Positions 53,131-61,573 of a stretch of 64,000 nucleotides of DNA are shown in pieces. This DNA is from Roseovarius sp. A-2 (GTDB lineage Bacteria; Pseudomonadota; Alphaproteobacteria; Rhodobacterales; Rhodobacteraceae): contig NZ_BDIY01000017.1 of NCBI RefSeq assembly GCF_002072155.1, positions 1-64,000 on the forward strand, in the 5' to 3' direction. Position 1 is the first letter of the stretch; the number at the start of each line of letters is the position of its first letter. The notes under the pieces were generated by a model that saw only the letters and a list, made by a program, of their open reading frames with translations, did not search any database and was not told the DNA's origin. Both the position numbers and the translations under genes were made by a program.

Positions 53131-54525
53131 ATGGCAACACAGAAACTCTATGCCGGGGCCAAGCTGCGCGAGACGCGGCAGCGGCTCGGCCTCACGCAAA
53201 AGGATTTCGCGTCCAAACTGGGCGTGTCCCTTCCCTATCTCAACCAGATGGAGAACAACAACCGCCCGGTCTCCACCACCGTGGTTCTGGCCCTCGCGCA
53301 GGAATTCGGCTTTGACGTCACAGAACTCAGTACCGGCGATGCCGAACGGCTGGTCAGCGACATGCGCGAGGCGCTGGCCGATCCGGTCTTTGGCGATCCC
53401 CCTCCCCTAGCCGATCTGCGGCTCACCGCCTCGAATGCCCCGGCCCTAGCGCGCGCCTTTCTCGAACTACACAGCGCCTATCGCCAGACGCATGAACGGC
53501 TGGCTTCGCTTGACGAGGCATTGGGCCGCGAGGATGCACGCGGCCAAACCAGCGCCTGGGACGAGGTGCGCGACTTTTTCCACTATTGCGACAACTATAT
53601 CGACGCGGTCGACCGTGCCGCCGAACGCTTTGCGGAAGGTGGCGCGCGCGCCGAGATCGATACATTGGCCCTGCGCCGCCTGAGAGAAATCGGCGTCACC
53701 GTGACCGAGGCGGATACCCCCACCCTGCGCCATTACGACCGGACCACCGGGCTGCTGACGCTTTCGACCCGCGCCGCCCCCGAGACCCGGCGCTTTCAGC
53801 TACTTCTGCAACTCGCACTTCTGACGCAGGATCAACTGCTGGAGGCGACGCTCGATTTCGCGCGCTTCCAGTCCGAGGGCGCGCGGTCCATCGCCAAGAT
53901 CGGCCTCGCCAATTACTTCGCGGGGGCGGCGCTCATGCCCTACGGTCGGTTTCTGACGGCAGCACAAGAGGTGCGGCACGATCTGGAAATCCTCGCCATG
54001 CGGTTTGGCGCGTCGGTCGAACAGATCTGTCACCGGCTCTCGACGCTACAGCGCCCCGGGGCCAAGGGCATACCGTTCTTCTTTGTGCGGGTCGATCAGG
54101 CGGGTACGATCACCAAGCGCCATTCCGCCACGCGCCTGCAATTCGCGCGCTTCGGCGGGGCCTGCCCGCTCTGGAACGTGCATCGTGCGTTTGAAACCCC
54201 GGGCCGTTTCCTGCGGCAACTGGCCGAAACACCGGACGGGGTGCGCTATATCAGCCTCGCCTGCGATGTCAGCAAACCGGGCGGCAGTTTCGGCGCACCA
54301 GTGCGCCGCTTTGCCATCGCGCTCGGGTGCGAGGTCAAGCATGCGGGCGATCTGGTCTATGCCGACGATCTCGATGTGACCAATGCCCGCGCGTTTGAGC
54401 CTATCGGGATTTCCTGCCGCATCTGCGAGCGCACTGAATGTCACCAACGCTCGGTGCCGCCCTTGGAACGGCGGCTACAGGTCACACCGGACGAGCGCGG
54501 GGTGCTGCCCTACCGCGTCGGTTAA
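53131..54525 (+). CDS. ScfR-type short-chain fatty acyl regulator (XRE HTH + IrrE-like)
   Basis: A 464-residue regulator: residues 5-60 are an XRE helix-turn-helix (LRETRQRLGLTQKDFASKLGVSLPYLNQ), then a long middle part with ImmA/IrrE-like sequence (ANYFAGAALMPYGRFL), and a C-terminal Cys pair motif (GISCRICERTECHQRS). The order and length match RamB/PccR/ScfR regulators of acyl-CoA metabolism. The MATQKLYAGAKLRETRQ start is preferred over an upstream in-frame codon. It ends convergent with gspF, overlapping by 4 bases. Confidence 0.9.
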   Translation: MATQKLYAGAKLRETRQRLGLTQKDFASKLGVSLPYLNQMENNNRPVSTTVVLALAQEFGFDVTELSTGDAERLVSDMREALADPVFGDPPPLADLRLTASNAPALARAFLELHSAYRQTHERLASLDEALGREDARGQTSAWDEVRDFFHYCDNYIDAVDRAAERFAEGGARAEIDTLALRRLREIGVTVTEADTPTLRHYDRTTGLLTLSTRAAPETRRFQLLLQLALLTQDQLLEATLDFARFQSEGARSIAKIGLANYFAGAALMPYGRFLTAAQEVRHDLEILAMRFGASVEQICHRLSTLQRPGAKGIPFFFVRVDQAGTITKRHSATRLQFARFGGACPLWNVHRAFETPGRFLRQLAETPDGVRYISLACDVSKPGGSFGAPVRRFAIALGCEVKHAGDLVYADDLDVTNARAFEPIGISCRICERTECHQRSVPPLERRLQVTPDERGVLPYRVG

Positions 54526-55733
54526 CCGACGGCGGATTGCAGATCAAAGATCGGCAGCAGGATCGCCAGCACGATCACCAGCACAAGTCCGCCCACCACC
54601 ATCATCAGGAGCGGGTCGATCAGCGCCGAGACGCGCTTGCGTTCATTGGTGAGCCATGTCTCGACCAGCACCGCTGCACGTTCCGTCATCCGGCCCAATC
54701 GCGCAGATTTTTCACCGGCATCAACAAGTTGACGGCAGACGGGGGGAATAAGGCTCATCCGCACCAGCCCCTGGCTCAGGCTCTCGCCAGAGCGCACGGC
54801 CTCGGCCAGATCAAGCGCCTCGTCGCGGAACCGGCGGATCACCAGCACGTCGCTCGCCGACGTGACGGCATCCACCACCGCCTGACGGCTGGAGATCACC
54901 AGCGCCAGCGTGCGCAGATACTGCGCCGCCGCCGACAGCCGCAAGAGCCGCCCGATCACCGGCAGGCGCAGCGCCATGCCATGCCAGCGGTCGCGCACCG
55001 AGGGGATGCGCAGCGCGGTAATCAGGCCGAAAACACTGCCCGCCACACCGATGCCAAGCGCGATCCAATGCGTCTGTATCCAATCGCTCACCCCCATGAC
55101 GAATTGCGTGAGCGGCGGCAGGGGCCGCCCAGTCACCGCGAACATCGCGGCAATTTCGGGGGCGACATTGACCATCAGGATGCCGCAGACCAGAAGCGAG
55201 ACGGCCGCCACGAAAGCAGGGTAAATCAACGCGGTGGCCAGTTGCGCGCGGTCCGTGCCGACGTTTTCGAGGTATTCCGCCAGCCCCTCGAAGACCGCCG
55301 CCACATCGCCCGAGGTCTCGCCCGCGCGCACCGCCGCGATGAAAAACCGTGGAAAGCCCGCATTCGCCATATCAAGCGAGGTCGACAGCGGCTGCCCGTC
55401 CATCAGCGCCGCCTTGGCCTCGGCCGCCGCGGCCTCGATCACCGGCGATGTGCCCGAGGAGCGAATTGTCTCCAGCGCCATCTCGGCAGACAGATCCGAC
55501 GACAAGAGCACCGCCATCTGCCGGGTAAAGACTGCGCGCATATCGGCATTGAGCCTCGTACGCCGCGAACGCGTCAGCGTGATCCCCCCGCCCTGCCGCT
55601 TGGCGGTGATATCCTCGGCAAAAAGGCCCTCCCCCCGCAGGATATCGGCGGCCTGCGTTTCGCTCTCGGCCACAAGCGTACCGCGTTTCCTGGCCCCGTC
55701 GGCGGTAAAGGCGGTGTAGCTGAACGCCCTCAC
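54522..55733 (-). CDS. gspF: type II secretion system inner-membrane protein F
   Basis: A 403-residue GspF/PilC family protein with two GSPII_F domains, near residues 65-190 and 265-390, and three hydrophobic segments (LLVCGILMVN, LGIGVAGSVFGLI, MVVGGLVLVIVLAILLPIF). The first 55 residues form the short N-terminal domain (YTAFTADGARKRGTLVAESE). It overlaps gspE by ATGA. Role: platform in the inner membrane. Confidence 0.93.
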   Translation of the reverse strand: MRAFSYTAFTADGARKRGTLVAESETQAADILRGEGLFAEDITAKRQGGGITLTRSRRTRLNADMRAVFTRQMAVLLSSDLSAEMALETIRSSGTSPVIEAAAAEAKAALMDGQPLSTSLDMANAGFPRFFIAAVRAGETSGDVAAVFEGLAEYLENVGTDRAQLATALIYPAFVAAVSLLVCGILMVNVAPEIAAMFAVTGRPLPPLTQFVMGVSDWIQTHWIALGIGVAGSVFGLITALRIPSVRDRWHGMALRLPVIGRLLRLSAAAQYLRTLALVISSRQAVVDAVTSASDVLVIRRFRDEALDLAEAVRSGESLSQGLVRMSLIPPVCRQLVDAGEKSARLGRMTERAAVLVETWLTNERKRVSALIDPLLMMVVGGLVLVIVLAILLPIFDLQSAVG

Positions 55734-57184
55734 AGCGCGTCGCCCACCACGCGCAGCGCCTCGGCAAGGCTCGTCTTACCCGCCGCCACCTGATAGAGCG
55801 ACTGGCCAAAGAGCGTCTGATCGGGGGCCACGGCGACGCGCTTCATCTCGGTCTCGGAGGACCCCGCATCAATCGCGGCGCGCAACTCCTCGGACACGTC
55901 GAGGATCTCGAACACGCCCACCCGACCCGCATAGCCAGTGCCGTTGCACAGATCACAGCCGCGCGCCTCGTAATGCTGCGCGGGCACATCGAGCCCGGCC
56001 ATCTGGAAATGCCGTATTGCATCCGCATCGGGCGCCACCGGCGCGCGGCAGGACGTGCAAAGCTTGCGCAAGAGCCGCTGCGCGATCACCCCGCGCAGGG
56101 TCGAGGCGATGAGGAAATCGTCAAGCCCAAGGTCGCGCAGGCGCACCACCGCGCCCACCGACCCGTTGGCGTGCAGGGACGAGAACACCAGATGCCCGGT
56201 CAGCGACGCCTGTGCCGCCACGCTCGCCGTCTCGTGGTCGCGGATCTCGCCCACGAGGATAATATCGGGGTCTTGCCGCAAAGCTGCGCGCAAGCCGGCG
56301 GCAAAGGTCATTCCGATCTCGGCGTTTATCTGGCTCTGACTGATGCCGGGCAGGTCATACTCGATCGGGTCCTCGGTGGTCAGGATATTGCGGATCTCGT
56401 CATTGGCCAGCTGCAACAGCGAATAGAGCGTCGTCGTCTTGCCCGAGCCGGTCGGCCCGGTGGCAAGGATGATGCCGTTGGGCCGTTCCGCCATGCGTTG
56501 CAGCACCGCCTCCTGATCGGCACGCAGGCCAAGCTGTTCGAGCGGCATCAGACCCGCCGAGCGGTCGAGCACCCGCATCACCACCCGCTCACCGTAATTG
56601 CCCGGCAGGGTCGAGACGCGCACGTCGATGGCCCGACCACCGAGGCGCAGCGCTATATGGCCGTCCTGCGGCAAGCGGGTTTCGGAAATATCGAGCCCCG
56701 CCATGACCTTGAGCCGCGACACGACCCGGCGCACCGGCAGATCCTTGCGGTCGAGCACCGATTGCAGCATGCCATCAACGCGCATCCGGGCGCGCAGCCC
56801 GTTCTCATGCGGCTCCACATGCAGATCCGAGGCCGCGGCCCGTACCGCCCGGCGCAAAAGCTGGTTCACCAGTTGAATGACCGGGGCCTCTTCGCCATCC
56901 TCCAGCAGGTCGCGCGGACCGCGCCCGCCGCCCGATCCTTCTTCAAGGTCGAAGGTAAAGCCGTCGTCGTCGCTCTCGGTGCCGCTGCCATCCTGATAGA
57001 GTGCGGCCAGTTGCGCCTCGAACGCCTCGCTCTCGACCCGCTCCAGCGCAAGCGGACCGCCCGCGCGCCGCCGCGCCTCGCGCAGGCCGAGCGCGGTGGC
57101 ATTCGGCCCTGCCAGCAACCTCCCGCCCTCGACCAGCACCTGCGCATCGCGGGCCATCGTGAAAGGCAATAGCGGCATGGCCAT
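55730..57184 (-). CDS. gspE: type II secretion system ATPase GspE
   Basis: A 484-residue traffic ATPase: Walker A GPTGSGKTT (about residue 243), Asp box/Walker B region LRQDPDIILVGEIRDHETA, His box GHLVFSSLHAN, and the C4 zinc motif (CTSC and CDLCNGTGY, residues about 378-415). It is nearly contiguous with gspD (1-base gap) and gspF. Confidence 0.94.
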   Translation of the reverse strand: MAMPLLPFTMARDAQVLVEGGRLLAGPNATALGLREARRRAGGPLALERVESEAFEAQLAALYQDGSGTESDDDGFTFDLEEGSGGGRGPRDLLEDGEEAPVIQLVNQLLRRAVRAAASDLHVEPHENGLRARMRVDGMLQSVLDRKDLPVRRVVSRLKVMAGLDISETRLPQDGHIALRLGGRAIDVRVSTLPGNYGERVVMRVLDRSAGLMPLEQLGLRADQEAVLQRMAERPNGIILATGPTGSGKTTTLYSLLQLANDEIRNILTTEDPIEYDLPGISQSQINAEIGMTFAAGLRAALRQDPDIILVGEIRDHETASVAAQASLTGHLVFSSLHANGSVGAVVRLRDLGLDDFLIASTLRGVIAQRLLRKLCTSCRAPVAPDADAIRHFQMAGLDVPAQHYEARGCDLCNGTGYAGRVGVFEILDVSEELRAAIDAGSSETEMKRVAVAPDQTLFGQSLYQVAAGKTSLAEALRVVGDAL

Positions 57185-57185
57185 G

Positions 57186-59141
57186 TCAGCGATCCGAGAA
57201 ACTCAACCGCGACGGCAGGGGCGGAAACCGCCGCTCGCGCGCCGCCTTGTCGATGAAATCCGCATCGAACGGCTGATCGAGATTGGCCCCGTCAAAGGGA
57301 AAGCTCGAATCCGGCACGCGCGGATAGGTGCCATCATCGGCGGGCGCGATATGTTCGCTCGCACGCTTGGCCTCCCGCGCAAGCCTGCGGCTCAGCGCGC
57401 GTGCCTCGTCATCGGTCGACAGGATGCGCGGGCGTAGCATGACCAGCAGAATCCGCTGCGTCTGCGACACCGAACGTCCCTTGAAGAGACGCCCCAGAAG
57501 CGGCAGTTCGCTCAGCCCCGGCACCCGCTGATTGACCGACCCAGAGCCGTTTTCGAGCAATCCACCCAGCATGATCACATTGCCATCACGCACCAGCACA
57601 TTGGTCGACAATTCGCGCTTTGCGGTGATCTCGCTTCCGGCGGCAGAGGCAGAATTGGTCAGGTTCGACACTTCCTGCCGCAGTTCCAGCCGCACAGTCC
57701 TGTCGCGGGTGATCTGCGGCGTGACGGTCAGCGTCAGCCCCACATCCTGCCGCTGGATAGTCTGGAACGGCTGTTCGGGAATGGCGCTGTCGCCCACGGT
57801 CGAAAAGCTGCCGGTGACGAAGGGCACGTTCTGCGCGACAATGATCTCGGCCTCTCGGTTGTTCAGCGTCAGGATAGACGGTGTCGACAGCAGCTTGGTC
57901 GAGGTCTCGGAGGCAAGGGCCGCCAGAAAGCCGCCGATGCCGCTGCGGTCGAAGGCCGCGATGCTGCCGCCGGTGCCACCGCCCGTCGGCTCGCCCCCGC
58001 TGAGCACGGTGGTCACAAGGCTGGTCAGCGTCGGCCGCCCCTGAAGGGCAAACTCAACCCCCCCCACGGTGGCATCCTCGATAACACCGCCGAATTGCAC
58101 CGACAGATCGGAAAAACTTTCGACCGAGAGCTCGAAAATCACCGCCTCAATCAGAACCTGATCGGGTCGAACATCGAGTCCCTGAACCGCCGCGACGATC
58201 GAGCGGATCCGGTCTGCGGGGGCGGTGATGATCAGGGCATTTTGCTGTTTCTCGGCCACAACGGTTATGCCGTTGCTGGTGCTGGCGGCCACCGCACCGT
58301 CAGCGCCGCCACCCGACGCCGCCTGCCCGCCAAAGCTCTGGCGAATCACGTCGGCGAGATCCTCGGCATCGGAATAGTTGAGGCGCACCACCTCGGTCGA
58401 GACGCTGCGCTGCGGCTTGTCCAACTCGGCCACGACATTGCGCACGCGATCACGGAATTCCGGTGTCCCCGATACGATAAGCGCATTGGAGCGCGGATCG
58501 GCTGACAGGCTCGAGCCTTGCGGCGTGATCGACAAGGCATTGATAACACCCAGCATTTCCGACGCCTTGCCACTGCGCAGCGGAATCGTCTCGATCGAAT
58601 TGCGGCTCGGCGTATCGAGCCGGTCGACAAGCTGCACGATGCGCTGGAAATTCTCGCGCCGGTCGGACAGGATCATCAGGCCCGATTCTGGCACCACCGA
58701 CATCACAGCCTCGCCGGGCAGAAGCGGACGGATAACCTCTGCAATCTCGTCCACCGGGCTATTGCGCACCACGATCACCCGGGTCTCGAAGGCACCACCG
58801 AGCTGCGCGCGATCCTCTCCGGGTGCCAGCTCGCGCGCCACGTCGATGGGCACGATCCGGTCGGTCGTGTCGCCCTCGATAATGGTCAGACGGTTGAGTT
58901 CGAGTACGTTCAGGAAAATCTCGTAGATCGCCGAGGGCGAGACCTCGTTCGGCGCGACCACTGTGACACTGCCTTGCACCCGGTCGTCGAGAATGAAATT
59001 ACGACCGGTCGATTGCGCGACGATCTGCACGAAATCCCGCAGGCTTGCATCCCTCAGATCAAGCGAGACCTGCGCCTGCGCTGGCAGTGTACCGGCCATC
59101 CACAGCCCGAGTAGAAGCACAAATGCTCGACAGAATTTCAT
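57186..59141 (-). CDS. gspD: type II secretion system secretin GspD
   Basis: A 651-residue outer-membrane secretin with a signal peptide (residues 1-24, ending PAQAQ). N0-N3 domains occupy about residues 25-300, with the GSVTVVAPNEVSP block; the secretin core follows, with the conserved VPFVTGSFSTVGDS gate motif and GLTLTVTPQITRDRTVRLELRQE. The start at 59141 is the signal peptide ATG; an upstream TTG frame is not supported. No pseudopilin genes or gspC/L/M lie beside it. Confidence 0.94.
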   Translation of the reverse strand: MKFCRAFVLLLGLWMAGTLPAQAQVSLDLRDASLRDFVQIVAQSTGRNFILDDRVQGSVTVVAPNEVSPSAIYEIFLNVLELNRLTIIEGDTTDRIVPIDVARELAPGEDRAQLGGAFETRVIVVRNSPVDEIAEVIRPLLPGEAVMSVVPESGLMILSDRRENFQRIVQLVDRLDTPSRNSIETIPLRSGKASEMLGVINALSITPQGSSLSADPRSNALIVSGTPEFRDRVRNVVAELDKPQRSVSTEVVRLNYSDAEDLADVIRQSFGGQAASGGGADGAVAASTSNGITVVAEKQQNALIITAPADRIRSIVAAVQGLDVRPDQVLIEAVIFELSVESFSDLSVQFGGVIEDATVGGVEFALQGRPTLTSLVTTVLSGGEPTGGGTGGSIAAFDRSGIGGFLAALASETSTKLLSTPSILTLNNREAEIIVAQNVPFVTGSFSTVGDSAIPEQPFQTIQRQDVGLTLTVTPQITRDRTVRLELRQEVSNLTNSASAAGSEITAKRELSTNVLVRDGNVIMLGGLLENGSGSVNQRVPGLSELPLLGRLFKGRSVSQTQRILLVMLRPRILSTDDEARALSRRLAREAKRASEHIAPADDGTYPRVPDSSFPFDGANLDQPFDADFIDKAARERRFPPLPSRLSFSDR

Positions 59142-59380
59142 GTTACGATTCAATACTATCGTTGAGTGACATGGATTGCCCGTGGTGACGACGATACCGC
59201 CGTGCCAAATTTCTGCTCGCGACAATGTTAACCGATTTGAAGCCGCCGTGCTACGGTAAACCGCACGCGACGCAGGAATGCCTCATAGATGTAATTTTTG
59301 TCGAGCCCGCAGTTTTTTCATGGCCCGCCGTCACAGCGGCGTGATAGAAACGTGAAAAAAACGCGGGACAGGTTTCGAGA

Positions 59381-59899
59381 ATGCACTTCACAGGCAAGCT
59401 ATTGATCGCAGCGGTATTTTCGATCCCTCTCGCGGCCTGCGAGCCCGGTGTGGTCAGTGAGGGTGCGGAATTCCAGCGCAAATACAGTAACGCGCGCAAG
59501 GCGCTGGAAGCGGGAAATTACGACAGCGCGATCCGAAGCTATGGCGCACTCCTGCCCAATGCCGGCCCGCTCGAACCGCGTCTGCGGTTGGAATACGCGC
59601 ATGCGCTCTTGCGCGACGGGCGGTATGACGAAGCGGCGCAGGTCGCGGCCACGCTTGCCTCGGACCTCACCGGCTCAGACCGCGCCGCAGCCCTCGCGGT
59701 GCGCGGCACGGCGCTGCATGAAAGCGCCCTCGCGGAGATGCGCATGGGAACGGCAGGCCGCGGCACCGTGGAAAAACTGCGCGCCGCCGATACCGCCCTG
59801 CAAAACATGCTCGCCCTCGACGCCGCGATGGATCCGCTCGGCGCAATGGCTAGCCGCCGCAGCGACATTCGTCGCGAAATCGCACAATTGGGAGGTTAA
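59381..59899 (+). CDS. TPR lipoprotein divergent from gspD
   Basis: A 172-residue lipoprotein: signal peptide with lipobox LAAC (Cys about residue 20), then TPR-like helices (KYSNARKALEAGNYDSAIRSYGALL, LEYAHALLRDGRYDEAAQVAATLAS). Outer-membrane TPR lipoproteins such as PilF act as pilotins for secretins, so its place divergent from gspD suggests a secretin pilotin-like role; that is inference from position. Confidence 0.8.
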   Translation: MHFTGKLLIAAVFSIPLAACEPGVVSEGAEFQRKYSNARKALEAGNYDSAIRSYGALLPNAGPLEPRLRLEYAHALLRDGRYDEAAQVAATLASDLTGSDRAAALAVRGTALHESALAEMRMGTAGRGTVEKLRAADTALQNMLALDAAMDPLGAMASRRSDIRREIAQLGG

Positions 59900-59909
59900 A
59901 AGCGCGCCA

Positions 59910-60010
59910 TCAGCGCGCCTCATCATGGTTGAGCCGCAGGACCGAGACGTTGAGCGCACCAGCCACGCTGACCCATGTCAGATAGAGCAGGCAATAGCTG
60001 CTCCTCCAGA
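59910..60010 (-). pseudogene. tspO: C-terminal remnant of tspO (crtK)
   Basis: On the minus strand, the frame reads SYCLLYLTWVSVAGALNVSV then LRLNHDEAR and a stop at 59910-59912. This matches the end of TspO/MBR membrane proteins (a helix ending PYLxWVxxAxxLNxxxxRLN). Only about the last 30 codons survive; the upstream sequence is not family-like. TspO is part of the photosynthesis gene cluster in Rhodobacter. Confidence 0.55.
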
Positions 60011-60105
60011 ACCTTCTGCGCCTTTTGGCGGTTTGGTTCCGCCTCGGCCTGCCAATCCGCCGGATTTGCATGGCCCAGATGCGGCACCGGGCTCAATGCA
60101 CAGAA

Positions 60106-60270
60106 CGTGTCATCGCCCTCGGGCGCCACGGTCTGATCGGTATCGCCGCGAGGCTGGCCCGAGGGCGTCTGGTCTGACAGGCGGGGCTGGCCACTCAACC
60201 CGCCCGTCTGATTCTGCCCATGACCGAGCGCACGCCACCGCATCTTGCCGCAAGGCTGGCTCGACCGCGC
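60106..60270 (+). pseudogene. bchD: N-terminal remnant of bchD (magnesium chelatase subunit D)
   Basis: The plus-strand frame reads RVIALGRHGLIGIAARLARG, then RLV, a TGA at 60175-60177, and QAGLATQPARLILPMTERTPPHLAARLA. This matches the start of BchD (pattern ALLALDPAGLGGIxxRARAGPVRxR ... VLPMAERLPPGLAARL) as I recall the family, with a stop and an internal gap. It runs directly into bchO-like sequence in the next frame, as if a deletion removed the rest of bchD and the start of bchO. Confidence 0.45.
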
Positions 60271-60624
60271 AAGGCGGCTGATCGAGGGGGCGGGATCGCG
60301 GCGCGACGACCCGGGGCTGGCGTTCTATGCTAGGCTGATCTCGGATCTCTGCCATGTTGACGGCACCCTGCGGATGATGTCGAAATTGGATATTGACGGC
60401 CTGCTCCAGCGGCTGGAGAGCGTGACCGCCCCTGCCACCTGATTACCGGAGAAAATGATCTTGCCGTGCCGCCCGAGGTCTCCGACCGCACCGCACGGCG
60501 CCTGCCCAACTGTATGGTCACGCATCTAACCGGCCTGGGGCACCGTGCGCATGAGAAGGACCCGGAGAGGGTCTGCGATCCGGTGGAGCGGATATTGAGC
60601 GGTAACGCGCCCCGAAAGACTTGA
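60245..60624 (+). pseudogene. bchO: C-terminal remnant of bchO, frameshifted
   Basis: In frame 2 from 60257: LDRARRLIEGAGSRRDDPGL, then AFYARLISDLCHVDGTLRMM, KLDIDGLLQRLESVTAPAT and a TGA (60440-60442). A shift of one base in the next frame continues LITGENDLAVPPEVSDRTAR, RLPNCMVTHLTGLGHRAHEK to TGA 60622-60624. This is the end of an alpha/beta hydrolase of the BchO type: VERLIRDTGS, YARLVRDPGHV, AVPP and PGLGHLAHEE motifs, with the catalytic His kept (GLGHRAHE). A one-base deletion accounts for the shift. Only about 40 percent of the gene is left, so it is dead. Confidence 0.65.
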
Positions 60625-60716
60625 TTGGAGCGCGGAATTGGCCTGTTTCGAACATCCGATTGAAGCACCCTGCGCGAAACGCGGCCAAAGGCCGCCGCGC
60701 ATCGCCGTGCCGCACC

Positions 60717-60750
60717 AAAAAAGGCCGCGCCCCTCCCGGAACGCGGCGCA
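60717..60750 (-). terminator. rho-independent terminator after coxM
   Basis: On the minus strand GCCGCGTTCC and GGGGCGCGGC form a ten-pair stem (two G-T pairs) around loop GGGA, followed by a T run. It lies about 20 bases after the stop of the CoxM-like gene. Confidence 0.8.
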
Positions 60751-60770
60751 TTCTCCTCGCGTAAACCGCC

Positions 60771-61562
60771 TCAGCCCGCCGCCGTCACCGCCCGGCGAGT
60801 CACAACGCCCACCAGATGCGCGCGGTAGTCAGCCGAGCCATGCATGTCGCTGATCATGCCATCACCCGGCAGGCTCAGCCCCTCTATAGCACCAGCGGAG
60901 AAATCAGACGACAGCGCCGCCTCCGCCTCGGACCAGCGAAAGACTCCGTCCTCCGACGCGCCGGTCACGGCCACCCGCACTCCGTCCGCATATTTTGCGA
61001 CGAACACACCGACCAGCGCGAACCGCGACGCAGGCTGCTCGAACTTTTGGTAATTCGCCTTTTCCGGCACCGGAAAGCGCACTTCGGTAATGATCTCTCC
61101 GTCCTCCAGCGATGTTGTGAACATGCCTTCAAAGAAGTCATCGGCGGCGATCTTGCGGTTCGTGGTCACGACCGTGGCCCCCGACGCCAGCAGCGCCGCC
61201 GGGTAACAGGCCGACGGGTCGTTATTGGCAAGGCTGCCGCCGATGGTGCCGCGATTGCGCACAGCCGGGTCACCGATATTGGCAGCGAGACTTGCCAGCG
61301 CGGGATAGGCCCCCGCCCCTGCCGCCACATCGGCATGGCACGTGCCCCCACCGATGCAGAGCGCGCCGTCATCGGCGGTGCAGATGCCCTTGATCTCGTC
61401 AACGCCAGACAAGCAAACCAGACGCTCCGGCGCGGCAAGCCTCGCCTTCAACGCCGGAATCAGCGTCTGACCACCACCAAGGGGCTGGCTGTCGGTCGCA
61501 TCGCTCAGCAGTTTCACCGCATCGGTCAACCGCGTGGGCCTTTCGATATCGAATGCATACAT
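60771..61562 (-). CDS. xanthine dehydrogenase family FAD-binding subunit (CoxM type)
   Basis: A 263-residue FAD subunit of a molybdenum hydroxylase. Motifs: PTRLTDAVKLLSDATDSQPLGGGQTLIP (FAD binding), IGGGTCHADVAAGAGAYPALASLAANIGDPAVRNRGTIGGSLANNDPS in two blocks (residues 70-115). It follows coxL by 11 bases and is likely cotranscribed. The substrate is not determined by this subunit. Confidence 0.93.
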   Translation of the reverse strand: MYAFDIERPTRLTDAVKLLSDATDSQPLGGGQTLIPALKARLAAPERLVCLSGVDEIKGICTADDGALCIGGGTCHADVAAGAGAYPALASLAANIGDPAVRNRGTIGGSLANNDPSACYPAALLASGATVVTTNRKIAADDFFEGMFTTSLEDGEIITEVRFPVPEKANYQKFEQPASRFALVGVFVAKYADGVRVAVTGASEDGVFRWSEAEAALSSDFSAGAIEGLSLPGDGMISDMHGSADYRAHLVGVVTRRAVTAAG

Positions 61563-61573
61563 GATCGCTCTCC

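Larger units (their letters stand above)
59900..60770. other. 871-base region of decayed photosynthesis-like fragments
   Basis: No intact gene is present. The region holds, in order, the remnants listed separately (tspO on minus; bchD and bchO on plus), then 60625-60716 with nothing recognisable, then the terminator of the coxM gene. The order fits a collapsed segment of the Rhodobacter-type photosynthesis cluster, in which bchD and bchO are adjacent. Confidence 0.6.

Noticed and set aside
59142..59225. Upstream extension of gspD from a TTG codon
   Set aside because: The signal peptide begins at ATG 59141, and the extension has no ribosome site or signal-like sequence.
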